The notes beneath the pieces were generated by a model. That model saw only the letters and a program-made list of their open reading frames with translations. It did no database searches and had not been told where the DNA came from. Below are positions 14,073 to 22,141 of a DNA stretch of 29,604 nt, in pieces. The position numbers and the translations under genes were made by a program. The stretch is from IMG/VR virus record IMGVR_UViG_3300029448_000273, positions 1 to 29,604 of that record. One strand, written 5' to 3'. Position 1 is the first letter of the stretch. The number at the start of each line of letters is the position of its first letter. Source of the DNA: a virus.

Positions 14073-15541
14073 AAATATTTGCAGACAATGCAACTAACGA
14101 ATCTAACGATTTAGATGTTACACAGTTTGCAAACCCTGAACCTGTATGCGAGCCTGTTGTAGAATTACCTGAAGATTATGTATTAGCTAGAGTTGAAGAT
14201 GGAGCTGAATACAAAGAGTATGCAGTTCCTAAAGCTTGGGTTAATGAAGAAGGTTTCATTATGACATGCCTTGGATGTTGTGAAGTAGAAGAACTAATAG
14301 ATATGCATGAGATTGCATATGTAGAAGGTTCATGGCGTGAGATATGTAACTTCGATGACATAGTATGGTCAGAAGCATGTGAAGAATATCTAAATAGAGA
14401 TAATGCTCAGTTTGTATACACAAGGCATGGTGAAGATTATGTTCACTATGAAGATGATTACGTTAGATGTAATGATACAGACGATTGTTATATCAATCAA
14501 GATGTAGCTAATTATCATGACTGTCATTACTGTGAAAGCTGTGATGAATGGCGTGCATGTGATAACCATGATTTTGACGAATGTGGTAACGAGAGCCGTG
14601 GAGGTAGATTTAATAATCAAAAGAACTCTCAACCACACTATACAAATGCTGCTCAAAAACTAAAGTATCACAAAGACTATGGTACTAATAGTCCTACATG
14701 GTCTATAAGTAATGGTCTTAGATATACATTTGGTGTAGAGATAGAAACAGATAGCGGTAGATTAGATGAATGGGATGACCTTAATCTAAATGCTGTATAT
14801 GATGGTTCTATTAATGGTAATGAATATGTTACAGGTGTATTACGTGGTGACTATGGTTTCAATCATCTCAAGAAGATAATGAACCGTATTAACACTAGTG
14901 ATGTTCAGCATCATGTTACACGCAGTTGTGGTATACATGTTCATATCGGTGGTCGTTTCAATAGACGATTCACTATCATGCTTCTGCGATTGTGCTATCA
15001 CTTGCAAGATGATATATTCCGTATGCTCCCACCTTCGCGTGTAAACAACACTTACTGTAAGTTTATACCTACATGGGCTTCTCAAGTTAATTTTACTAAC
15101 TACAAAGAAGTTCTTGCTAAGTATATATACGGTGGAGATGGCGAAATAGTTCTTGATAAAGAGCATAACAAAAAGCGTGGTATCGACAGGTATCGCGGTA
15201 CACGTTATACATGGGTTAATATCAACAACTTTAGCACAGCCAGCGGGAGACCGACTGTAGAATTCAGACCACACAGCTCAACACTCAATTATGATAAAAT
15301 TCGTAATTGGATATTGATATGTATGTCCCTTGTATACTATGCAGAGAACATGCAAAAACAAATTTACTACAACATTGGAGATGTTACACTTAAAGGTGTA
15401 TTAGATGCAGCGTTAGGTAGTAATTTTGGTAAACAGTTATATGATTATCATTTAGAACGTAGAGGAAAGTTTGCAGCACAGCATAAAGACAATGCTAAGT
15501 TGCCATCTGACATCATCAGACTTAATGGTAGTATTGTTTAA
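14048..15541 (+). CDS. COOH-NH2 amidoligase (Amidoligase_2-like) with N-terminal Cys-rich domain
   Basis: 497 aa. Residues about 70-180 are Cys/His-rich, with clusters at C74/C77/C78, C141/C147, C159/C162/C165 and C171/C179. These probably form one or two zinc-ribbon or treble-clef modules. Residues about 225-430 carry motifs of the glutamine-synthetase-like amidoligase family: FGVEIE (228-233), DGSI (252-255), CGIHVHIG (294-301), WVNINNF (389-395) and TVEFRPHSSTLNYDKI (403-418). Such enzymes are thought to use ATP to join a carboxylate to an amine, forming peptide-like bonds. With the GAT-II gene upstream and a GGCT-like gene later in the operon, it forms a peptide-modification module. Substrate unknown: cell-wall peptide, a protein side chain or a small metabolite. 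Confidence 0.85.
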   Translation: MPEENEELEIFADNATNESNDLDVTQFANPEPVCEPVVELPEDYVLARVEDGAEYKEYAVPKAWVNEEGFIMTCLGCCEVEELIDMHEIAYVEGSWREICNFDDIVWSEACEEYLNRDNAQFVYTRHGEDYVHYEDDYVRCNDTDDCYINQDVANYHDCHYCESCDEWRACDNHDFDECGNESRGGRFNNQKNSQPHYTNAAQKLKYHKDYGTNSPTWSISNGLRYTFGVEIETDSGRLDEWDDLNLNAVYDGSINGNEYVTGVLRGDYGFNHLKKIMNRINTSDVQHHVTRSCGIHVHIGGRFNRRFTIMLLRLCYHLQDDIFRMLPPSRVNNTYCKFIPTWASQVNFTNYKEVLAKYIYGGDGEIVLDKEHNKKRGIDRYRGTRYTWVNINNFSTASGRPTVEFRPHSSTLNYDKIRNWILICMSLVYYAENMQKQIYYNIGDVTLKGVLDAALGSNFGKQLYDYHLERRGKFAAQHKDNAKLPSDIIRLNGSIV

Positions 15542-15542
15542 T

Positions 15543-15627
15543 ATATAATAGGTAAGAGAAATGAGTAAACTCTTTTAAGACCGTGACTCCAGATGAGCCT
15601 GTCAAACATCATGTGCGCCTATTATAT
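15543..15627 (+). ncRNA. Intergenic structured element closed by a 10-bp stem
   Basis: ATATAATAGG (15543-15552) pairs perfectly with CCTATTATAT (15618-15627) just after the amidoligase stop. Inside, AAGAG (15554-15558) pairs with CTCTT (15570-15574), and a second arm is possible around TGAC/GTCA (15584-15604). There is no T tract, so it is not a terminator. It resembles the other closed folds in this operon by layout, not by sequence. Confidence 0.45.
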
Positions 15628-15640
15628 TAACACTTAAATT

Positions 15641-15850
15641 ATGGGATATTACAAAAAGCTAGCTATTATGCTAGAAGAACAACGTCTTGCTGAACTATAT
15701 GAAGGAGCTAACTTAGAGCTTATTATATTAGAAGCAAGAAGAAGAGAAGAACAAGAAAAACTTTTCGAACAAGAACAAGTAATTCAAGAAGCTATTAACG
15801 AAGATAAAGAAAAAAATGGATTTGACAGTAGAACAACAGAGAAGCCGTAA
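15641..15850 (+). CDS. Small coiled-coil protein
   Basis: 69 aa, nearly all helical and highly charged (LEARRREEQEKLFEQEQVIQ), so likely a coiled coil or partner-binding helix. Its last 35 nt overlap the next gene in another frame. It begins 13 nt after the fold at 15543-15627. No family is recognised. Confidence 0.55.
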   Translation: MGYYKKLAIMLEEQRLAELYEGANLELIILEARRREEQEKLFEQEQVIQEAINEDKEKNGFDSRTTEKP

Positions 15851-16700
15851 TATATTCTTACGAGAACATGGCTTAGACTTTACAGTAAGCAAAAGAAAAA
15901 GTATGTTTCACGACGCAGGTGATTCAGTAGAAACACCATTCTTTTGCACAGTAAACGACAAAACAAAACAAGCATTAGGTGCTGTAAAAAGTAAATACGT
16001 AGTTAAACAAAACGCAGATTTACTCGACATTATTCTTCACAAAATTGGTGATGGTAATTATGATTTATTTAACTCTAAAGGTGGTACGTTTAATAATGGT
16101 AAGAAAGTTTATTTCTTTATTAAACATAAAACAACATCTGATTGGGGTCAAGAACATGCTGAAAACTATATATATGCTTTATCATCTCATGATGGTAGTC
16201 AAAGATTAGTATTCGGTGTAGCTAATAAGATACACAGTTGTAGTAATATGTTTGGTATGCTGATGAATGATTCAGAAAACAAACATATGATTAAACACAC
16301 TAAACGTATTGATGATTTACAATATGACAATACATTAGATGCTTTAATCCAGAACAACTTTAAGGGTATCTCTTATCTAATGCGTAAAATGCAGGAAGTT
16401 AGTATACAAGATAGTATTAAAGATAAAATCTTTGATATTGTAGCTAACTCTAAAGCTCAGCGTTTATCTGCTAAATATCACAAAGACCGTGACTTGCTAT
16501 CACAATGTGTGATGGATGAGTTAGGTACTAAAGGTGATACGCTTTATGGTTTATTTAATGGTGTAACTAATTTTTATACACACCACGCTTTTGAAGATGA
16601 TAAATTAATTAGTAATATTACAGGTTCAGGTAACAAGAAAATTACCACTGTAGTTAAAGCACTAGTTAACGATATGAAAGAGCGAGGATGTCTGAATTAA
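15816..16700 (+). CDS. DUF932 phage/plasmid-like protein
   Basis: 294 aa. The N-terminal half matches the pattern of the DUF932 / TIGR03299 phage-plasmid family: a start with FLREHGLDFTVSKRKSMF, then FFCTVNDKTKQALGAVKSKYVVKQNADLLDII, and a later beta-rich core (KKVYFFIKH, HDGSQRLVFG). The length is slightly short for the family. These proteins are common next to phage and plasmid replication genes, but their biochemical role is not known. Here it is followed, with overlaps, by the helicase-loader and DnaB genes, so a replication-linked role is the reasonable inference. Confidence 0.75.
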   Translation: MDLTVEQQRSRNIFLREHGLDFTVSKRKSMFHDAGDSVETPFFCTVNDKTKQALGAVKSKYVVKQNADLLDIILHKIGDGNYDLFNSKGGTFNNGKKVYFFIKHKTTSDWGQEHAENYIYALSSHDGSQRLVFGVANKIHSCSNMFGMLMNDSENKHMIKHTKRIDDLQYDNTLDALIQNNFKGISYLMRKMQEVSIQDSIKDKIFDIVANSKAQRLSAKYHKDRDLLSQCVMDELGTKGDTLYGLFNGVTNFYTHHAFEDDKLISNITGSGNKKITTVVKALVNDMKERGCLN

Positions 16701-17281
16701 CCAAAGCAGCAAACAATCTAATAAAAGCATGGGAAGATGCAGAGTTGAATATTACTCTGTTATCTTTCCTTGTATTAGATTATCACATATCTATGCAAGT
16801 GAACGAAACAAGAAATGAAGTTCTAATGCATATATATGGTCTAACACCTGACCAGTTAGATGATTGCTATGCGGACCTAGAGTTTGCAGGTTATGTAATT
16901 GACAAAGGAGAGTTTATATCTATAACAGGTAAAGCTAACCAGGCATTTAACAGGAGAATAAAACGCATGTCACAAGGAGAAAAGAATTCTCTTGAATATG
17001 ATTTCGAAAGATTTTGGAAATTGTTTCCTCGTAAGGCAGGCAAGAAAAAAGCTTTATTCGAATGGATGCGTTTACGTCCAGACAAAAATGCTATAGAATA
17101 TATTCTTAAGTCTTTGCGTAATCAGATTAAATGGAAGAAACAAGAAGAAGCAAAATTTAATTTTGTTCCTGAGTTTCAAGACGCAGAAAGATGGCTAAGA
17201 AATGCAAGGTATGATGATGAGTATACATTAGATAAGCCAAAAATAAATATTAATACTAAACCAGACAGAGATGAAAGATGA
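16688..17281 (+). CDS. Replication initiator / helicase-loader-like protein
   Basis: 197 aa. Residues about 15-90 look like a winged-helix domain (LTPDQLDDCYADLEFAGYVI, then a beta hairpin). A linker leads to a C-terminal module (FERFWKLFPRKAGKKKALFEW, with FVPEFQDAERWLRNARYDDE at 160-180) of the kind found in phage replication organisers and DnaT/DnaD-like loaders. It would melt or mark the origin and recruit the DnaB helicase, whose gene overlaps it by 11 nt. Family-level call is good; the DNA site is unknown. Confidence 0.75.
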   Translation: MSELTKAANNLIKAWEDAELNITLLSFLVLDYHISMQVNETRNEVLMHIYGLTPDQLDDCYADLEFAGYVIDKGEFISITGKANQAFNRRIKRMSQGEKNSLEYDFERFWKLFPRKAGKKKALFEWMRLRPDKNAIEYILKSLRNQIKWKKQEEAKFNFVPEFQDAERWLRNARYDDEYTLDKPKININTKPDRDER

Positions 17282-18578
17282 TGTAGAAAAGATATTGTTG
17301 TCTAAGTTGATGAACAAGCAGAAAGATTATTACGATAATCATGAAGCGTTGCAACCTAGCTTATTTAACAATATAGTATATAAAGATATTTTTAATTGGT
17401 TAGATGCAGAGTATCAACAAGGTAATAAGTTTGATATGATTAAGGCTAGTAATGATTTATCTCATATAAAAGATATATCATATGTATTAGCACAGTTGTA
17501 CAGCGACAATGCAACGTGGACTTATCATACTAAATCTTGTATTGAACACCTTAAAGATGCAAGTAAACGTGATGCTATTAAAAATCTTTGTCACGATGTT
17601 TTATCTTCATTAGATGATAAAGATGTATCTGAACATATTACTGCGTTAGAAAACTCTTTAGTTAATATGAACCGTTCTGACAATGGTGGTATCATTGAGT
17701 TAAAGACTCACATGAAACAAGCTGTTGCCCTCATAGAAAAGAATTCACTATCACAAGGTCTTTCAGGTATACCTTCAGGCTTTCCGTCTATAGATAAGTT
17801 TACAGGCGGTTGGCAACCACAAGACCTTATTATCGTCGGTGGTGCATCTTCTATGGGTAAGACATCGTTTGCATTAGCTCTTGCATATAACGCTGCCCTA
17901 AGTGGCTGTAAATCGGCTGTTTTCTCTTATGAAATGTCGTCTAATCAGCTTGTTTCAAGAATTATTAGTAACGAAACAGGTATTGACAATAGGTATCTAA
18001 TTAAAGGTACACTTACAGATGATGAATGGTCGTCAATTCATAGTTCTATGGGACGTATTGAAAAAGTGCCTATGTTTATTGATGAATGTAGCAATACAAG
18101 CCTCAGGTATTTAATGAACAAAGTTCGACAATACGTAATAACTAAGGGAGTAAAACTTGTAATGGTAGATTACCTTCAACTTGTTAGTAATCTTGTAAAA
18201 GGAAGAAGCAGGGAGCAGGAGGTATCTATCATTGCAAGGTCCCTTAAGAACTTAGCTAAAGAATTAGATATAACTGTAGTTGCTTTATCGCAATTAAGTA
18301 GAGGTGTAGAAAGAAATGAAGGTTCTAGACCAATGTTATCTAATCTTAGAGAATCAGGTGAGATAGAACAAGCAGCCGATGCAGTGTTGTTTGTATATAG
18401 ACCAGAGTATTATGGAATTCTCGCAGACCATAATGGTAACAATATTAAAGGTATGGCCGAAATAATTTTTGCTAAAGGTCGTAACATAGGTATTGGTAGC
18501 AAATGGCTACGATGGATTAATTATCTAACAAAGTTTGAAGAACTTTCTAATAAAGATAAAGATATGATTTTTTGTTAA
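17271..18578 (+). CDS. dnaB: Replicative DNA helicase, DnaB family
   Basis: 435 aa, typical length. Residues 1 to about 110 are a DnaB-like N-terminal domain and about 165-435 a RecA-like motor. Motifs include SGFPSIDKFTGGWQPQDL before Walker A GASSMGKTS (191-199), the catalytic glutamate in FSYEMS (Glu221), Walker B LVMVDYLQLV, ITVVALSQLSRGVE with the conserved Gln/Ser sensor, and LRESGEIEQAADAVLFVYRPE. It unwinds DNA 5' to 3' at the fork. No primase domain is fused, and no primase or polymerase is seen here, so these are either elsewhere in the phage or supplied by the host. Confidence 0.95.
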   Translation: MKDDVEKILLSKLMNKQKDYYDNHEALQPSLFNNIVYKDIFNWLDAEYQQGNKFDMIKASNDLSHIKDISYVLAQLYSDNATWTYHTKSCIEHLKDASKRDAIKNLCHDVLSSLDDKDVSEHITALENSLVNMNRSDNGGIIELKTHMKQAVALIEKNSLSQGLSGIPSGFPSIDKFTGGWQPQDLIIVGGASSMGKTSFALALAYNAALSGCKSAVFSYEMSSNQLVSRIISNETGIDNRYLIKGTLTDDEWSSIHSSMGRIEKVPMFIDECSNTSLRYLMNKVRQYVITKGVKLVMVDYLQLVSNLVKGRSREQEVSIIARSLKNLAKELDITVVALSQLSRGVERNEGSRPMLSNLRESGEIEQAADAVLFVYRPEYYGILADHNGNNIKGMAEIIFAKGRNIGIGSKWLRWINYLTKFEELSNKDKDMIFC

Positions 18579-18598
18579 TAAAAAAAACATTATATTTG
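18571..18598 (+). promoter_or_regulatory. Internal promoter before the HU-like gene (TTTG-N16-TATATTTG)
   Basis: TTTG at 18571-18574, a 16-nt spacer and TATATTTG at 18591-18598 match the Bacteroidota promoter. The ATG follows the -7 box by only 9 nt, so the mRNA would be nearly leaderless. It probably boosts the recombination genes independently of the early promoter. Confidence 0.75.
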
Positions 18599-18607
18599 TA
18601 CAATCTT

Positions 18608-18871
18608 ATGAAAACTACTGAAAACATTATAGATAAGATAAGCAAGGAGTTACCTTTTGATAAAAAAACTATTCGTGAAGTTGTTAATAAAACCTTCTCA
18701 GAAGTTAAAGAACGAATGGGTAAAAAAGAAAAGGTAATGCTTAGAGGTTTTATGAAATTTGTATGTGCACAAGAAAAGAAAACACAAACAAACAAAACCA
18801 TAGATGAAATAAAAGAGTACCAAACAATCAAAACCAAACCAAATGAAACCAAACGTAATAGTAGTAGGTAA
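18608..18871 (+). CDS. HU/IHF-like DNA-binding protein
   Basis: 87 aa from ATG 18608 (MKTTENIIDKISKELPFDKK). An upstream in-frame ATG lies inside the promoter and is rejected. The pattern of an N-terminal helix pair (ISKELPFDKKTIREVVNKTFSEV) followed by KVMLRGFMKFVC matches the HU/IHF GxGxF-type saddle region, with Met in place of one Gly. The usual beta-arm is short or divergent and the C-terminus is Lys/Thr-rich. It would bend or coat phage DNA in replication or recombination. Overlaps the Sak4-like gene by 29 nt. Confidence 0.65.
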   Translation: MKTTENIIDKISKELPFDKKTIREVVNKTFSEVKERMGKKEKVMLRGFMKFVCAQEKKTQTNKTIDEIKEYQTIKTKPNETKRNSSR

Positions 18872-19478
18872 AAGTGGCTCAGGTAAGTCCACATCCCTAC
18901 GTAATCTCAACCCAGAGACTACAGCTGTAATTAATACAGAAAGAAAACAACTACCATTCAAAGGTGCAAAGAATTTTATGAACGTACCTGTACAATCTCT
19001 TAAAGATTTTAATGCAGCAATGACTAAAGCAATGAGCTCTGATAAAGTAGAGACTATTGTTATAGAGTCATTTACTTCTTTAATAGAAATGATATACCGT
19101 GAAGCTGATGTAAGATTTAAAGGCTTTGATGTATGGTCTTTTTATAACAAGGAAATAGATAGAATACTAAACATGTCTAAAAACACAGACAAACACATAG
19201 TATATCTTGCTATAGACGGTGCTTACGAAGGAGATGATGGAGTACAAGAAAGATTTGTTGCAGTCGATGGTAACAGATGGAAGAAACGTGTCGAGAAAGA
19301 GTTCGTTGTATGCTTATATACAGACAACCACTACAGTAACGACAAAACAGATTACAGATTTAGAACACAATCACAGGGTAAAGACTCTGCAAAAAGCCCT
19401 ATGGGTATGTTCGATGAACTGTATATAGACAATGACTTGCAAAAAGTTATTGATAAGTGTAATGAGTATTATAACTAA
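18843..19478 (+). CDS. Sak4-like RecA-fold recombinase ATPase
   Basis: 211 aa with Walker A GKSGSGKST at residues 9-17, Walker B-like TIVIESFTSL (71-80) and a compact RecA/AAA_24 core (about 70-190), the size of phage Sak4 single-strand annealing proteins. It would pair complementary DNA strands during phage recombination or repair. The SSB-like gene follows by 11 nt, and Sak4-family proteins typically act with a cognate SSB. A RecE-like nuclease and RusA-like resolvase lie further down the same operon. Confidence 0.8.
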   Translation: MKPNVIVVGKSGSGKSTSLRNLNPETTAVINTERKQLPFKGAKNFMNVPVQSLKDFNAAMTKAMSSDKVETIVIESFTSLIEMIYREADVRFKGFDVWSFYNKEIDRILNMSKNTDKHIVYLAIDGAYEGDDGVQERFVAVDGNRWKKRVEKEFVVCLYTDNHYSNDKTDYRFRTQSQGKDSAKSPMGMFDELYIDNDLQKVIDKCNEYYN

Positions 19479-19489
19479 AACCAGAAACT

Positions 19490-20035
19490 ATGTTTCCAAA
19501 CCTAAACACAGTAGAAGTTAAAGAAACAACTAACTATCTACCCGAAGGAGTACACACGCTTAAAATAGATAGCGTGTCTAACTCAAATCAAAAAGAAGGA
19601 TACACAGGTATCCCTTATGTAGAGTTTAAAACATCTAACAAAGATGGTGTAGCATTTTTAAAGTTTAATGGCGTTGAAGATACAACGTCACCTAAAGCTG
19701 CTGAAATACGTACATCTATCTTTAAAGGATTTTTAACTAATGCAGGCGCAAGTTCATTTGATAACCTACCTAAAGCATGTAAAGAAGTAGTAGGTAAAAC
19801 ATTAAATGTTTGTTTAGCAAGCAGAGAGTATTGGACTAACGATAAAGATACGGGCCAACCCGTAGTTAAATCAATAGTTGAATACAAATTTTCTAACCCA
19901 GAAGGTAAGTCTATTATGTGGAAAGATTCATATAATAAAAAGTTATCACCAACAGACCAAGCAGCATATCAAGCAGCTTACAACGCGTATGTAGGAGATA
20001 ACACTGTGGATAATAGCACAGACCTACCATTCTAA
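19490..20035 (+). CDS. Single-stranded-DNA-binding-like protein
   Basis: 181 aa. The N-terminal about 145 residues are beta-rich, with a plausible OB-fold character (EGVHTLKIDSV, YVEFKTSNKDGVAFLKFNGV, KTLNVCLASREYW). The C-terminus is an acidic tail ending STDLPF, which matches the protein-docking tip of SSBs. It probably coats ssDNA and partners with the Sak4-like protein encoded just upstream. The sequence is far from classical bacterial SSB, so this is a function call by tail and context. Confidence 0.65.
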   Translation: MFPNLNTVEVKETTNYLPEGVHTLKIDSVSNSNQKEGYTGIPYVEFKTSNKDGVAFLKFNGVEDTTSPKAAEIRTSIFKGFLTNAGASSFDNLPKACKEVVGKTLNVCLASREYWTNDKDTGQPVVKSIVEYKFSNPEGKSIMWKDSYNKKLSPTDQAAYQAAYNAYVGDNTVDNSTDLPF

Positions 20036-20036
20036 T

Positions 20037-20106
20037 ATAATATGTAGTGACCTATGATGGTTCCTTTAACTTTTTCATTACTTGATTAGGTCACTACTTA
20101 TATTAT
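20037..20106 (+). promoter_or_regulatory. Long intergenic stem enclosing the next start codon
   Basis: GTAGTGACCTA (20044-20054) pairs perfectly with TAGGTCACTAC (20087-20097). ATAATAT (20037-20043) pairs with ATATTAT (20100-20106) after a 2-nt bulge. The outer stem includes the A and U of the start codon at 20105, so translation should be repressed unless the hairpin is opened or cut. A 32-nt loop is T-rich. No T tract follows. Confidence 0.65.
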
Positions 20107-20503
20107 GAAACTAAAACACATTGCTAAAGTTGTAGACAGTAAGCTACACTTTGCTAATAAAGAAAGACTTAACATAGATGTTACCAGATACAATGATAAA
20201 ACTGTAGAGGTAACAATCAAAGAATATAAACCAAAACGTAGTAATCAATTGAATCAATACTATTGGGGAGTTGTCGTGAAAATTATATCTGATTATACAG
20301 GGTATACAAAAGAAGAAACTCATGAGCTATTAAAGCAAACTTTTTTAAAAAAGAAAGTCCTCATAGAAGATACATGGTATGACACTACAGACAGCACTAC
20401 TAAATTAAACAATAAAGAAATGCTAGAGTTTATAGAAGAAGTTAAGCAGTGGGCAGCGCAAACGCTGTATGTATATATACCAGACCCTCATGAAAAACAA
20501 TAA
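20105..20503 (+). CDS. NinB-like recombination-associated protein
   Basis: 132 aa. The central motif PKRSNQLNQYYWGVVVKIISDYTGYTKEETHELLKQTFL resembles the ORF/NinB recombination protein family (RS-x-QN-x-x-W pattern) found next to RusA-like resolvases in lambdoid phages. NinB-type proteins bind ssDNA and assist recombination. Its start codon lies in a strong hairpin, and its end overlaps the RusA-like gene by 14 nt. The similarity is modest, so the family is a best guess. Confidence 0.55.
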   Translation: MKLKHIAKVVDSKLHFANKERLNIDVTRYNDKTVEVTIKEYKPKRSNQLNQYYWGVVVKIISDYTGYTKEETHELLKQTFLKKKVLIEDTWYDTTDSTTKLNNKEMLEFIEEVKQWAAQTLYVYIPDPHEKQ

Positions 20504-21089
20504 AATTTTTATACCAGGAAATGTACCGTCCAGTAAAAACAGTAAACAATGGACAGGTAAAATGCTTATACACAGTAAGGCTACAAGAAATTATATTAGA
20601 GATACTAAACAAGTTTATGTAAAGAATAAAGAAGAGTTCAAGTCCCAGGTAGTAGACCGAGCGGGAATCGAACTCCCTTATCCTTTACATATTGACATGT
20701 ATTTTATAAGAAGCAGCCGTCGCAAATTTGATTATATCAATCCAGCTCAAACAGTACAAGACCTTATGGTTAAATGGGGTTGGATAGAAGATGATAACTG
20801 TGATATAATTATACCACACTTTAGTGGGCATCATGTAGATAAAGATAATCCAGGAGTATTAATTAAAGTTTTAGATATGAGCGAAGAATCATCAATTATG
20901 TGGGGTTACGAAGAGCCTAATCATATAAGAAGCGAAGAACATAGAAAGTTTCTTATTGAACAGTATAATCGTAACAGACCTACAGAAGAACACGTGCATA
21001 GTATGGCACAATTAAACAGAGCATTATTAACTAACGAAATAAAAGCATTAAGCGATGGCAAGGGAGACACACAAGACAAGACTACTTGA
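20490..21089 (+). CDS. RusA-like Holliday junction resolvase
   Basis: 199 aa from the ATG at 20490 (MKNNKIFIPGNVPSSKNSKQ). An upstream in-frame ATG would add seven residues inside the previous gene. The N-terminal IPGNVPSSKNS and central DYINPAQTVQDLMVKWGWIEDDN fit RusA: Asp/Asn-containing catalytic region plus the D-x-x-x-K-x-G-x-x-x-D-D pattern. It resolves branched recombination intermediates before packaging. About 70 C-terminal residues beyond the usual RusA length are charged and helical, a family extension of unknown role. Confidence 0.75.
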   Translation: MKNNKIFIPGNVPSSKNSKQWTGKMLIHSKATRNYIRDTKQVYVKNKEEFKSQVVDRAGIELPYPLHIDMYFIRSSRRKFDYINPAQTVQDLMVKWGWIEDDNCDIIIPHFSGHHVDKDNPGVLIKVLDMSEESSIMWGYEEPNHIRSEEHRKFLIEQYNRNRPTEEHVHSMAQLNRALLTNEIKALSDGKGDTQDKTT

Positions 21090-21297
21090 TTACCTAAAAA
21101 GGTATGGTAGTATAACATCATTAGAAGCTATAAGAGATTTAGGTAACACTAGATTATCTGCTACTATATTTGTTCTTAAAGATGAAGGACACAACATAAC
21201 AACAAAAGATAGTAGAGTAGCGACAAGATGGACTAACAAAGACGGAAGCAGAAAAACAACAACAGTATCTAAATATATATTAAATGAAAGCAACTAA
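21055..21297 (+). CDS. Winged-helix DNA-binding protein
   Basis: 80 aa with MARETHKTRLLDYLKRYGSI followed by TSLEAIRDLGNTRLSATIFVLKDEGHNI. This matches the helix-turn-helix_39 style found in many phages, with a wing at VATRWTNKDGSRKTTTVSKY. It overlaps both neighbours (35 nt upstream, 14 nt downstream). It is a probable small transcription or DNA-binding regulator; the target is unknown. Confidence 0.75.
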   Translation: MARETHKTRLLDYLKRYGSITSLEAIRDLGNTRLSATIFVLKDEGHNITTKDSRVATRWTNKDGSRKTTTVSKYILNESN

Positions 21298-22141
21298 AGA
21301 AAAAGTAGAAGACGTAAAAGCTCAAGAAAATAATATACCTGAACAACTAGAGCTTAGAGAAATTAAAAAATTAAGCGACGATTACATTATAGATGATGAA
21401 ACATATTTCGCTGACAACATGTATGTAACAAACAGTATGCTTAAAACTTTACTAACAGGTAGTACATATAACCTAGAGCATTACATAAACTCTGAGCATA
21501 AAGAAACAGAGTCTTTAATAGTAGGTAGCGCTTTTCATTGTTATCTATTAGAAAGAGATGAGTTTGATTCTCGTTACGTATATGAGCCAAAGTTTGATAA
21601 AAGAACTAAAGCAGGTAAAGAAGCGTACGCTGAATTTGAAAAAACTTTAGACGGCAGAAAACCTATACCTGAACATTATCAACAAGTCTTTGAAACTATT
21701 ATGAAAAGACTAGACTCTCATGATAACGCAAGAGAAATGATTAAAGATGCACCTGACAGAGAAGTAATACATTTCTGGGAAGATGTAAAAACAGGTCTTA
21801 AATGTAAAGGTAAAGTTGATGCAGAAGGTAAAAATTATTTGTTAGATATAAAAACTACAAGTAAAAAAGCTGACATGGTATCCTTTCAAAAGTATGCAAC
21901 AGATTATATGTTAGCACAACAAGCTGCTTTTTATATAAATGGTACAGGTAAAAAAGATTTTTACTTTATTCTATTTGAATTAAAGGCTCCATATAACATA
22001 GCTGTATACAAAATGAGTGATAACGCTATATCATATGGTAGTGCTTATGTAGATATGACATTAAATATGTACAAGGAATGGAAAGATTCAGGAGAGTCTT
22101 GGAAGCAACACCTTAATGCAGGTAGAATAATTCTTGTATAA
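21284..22141 (+). CDS. RecE/exonuclease VIII-like PD-(D/E)XK nuclease
   Basis: 285 aa. After a 35-residue charged lead, VTNSMLKTLLTGSTY starts the core. Motifs are IVGSAFHCYLLE (80-90), KGKVDAEGKNYLLDIKTTSKK with D179, D188 and K190, and a QAAFYI motif (about 213-218, Gln212). These fit PD-(D/E)XK nucleases of the YqaJ/RecE type. It would resect phage DNA ends to make 3' ssDNA for the Sak4-like annealing protein. The Sak4-SSB-nuclease-resolvase set makes a complete phage recombination module. Confidence 0.8.
   Translation: MKATKEKVEDVKAQENNIPEQLELREIKKLSDDYIIDDETYFADNMYVTNSMLKTLLTGSTYNLEHYINSEHKETESLIVGSAFHCYLLERDEFDSRYVYEPKFDKRTKAGKEAYAEFEKTLDGRKPIPEHYQQVFETIMKRLDSHDNAREMIKDAPDREVIHFWEDVKTGLKCKGKVDAEGKNYLLDIKTTSKKADMVSFQKYATDYMLAQQAAFYINGTGKKDFYFILFELKAPYNIAVYKMSDNAISYGSAYVDMTLNMYKEWKDSGESWKQHLNAGRIILV

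Noticed and set aside
14390-15274. Minus-strand ORFs opposite the amidoligase
   Set aside because: Composition and lack of starts show they mirror the coding strand of a well-supported gene.
15584-15610. Hammerhead ribozyme core
   Set aside because: GATGAG is present, but CTGATGA, the GAAA box and a matching cleavage site are not.
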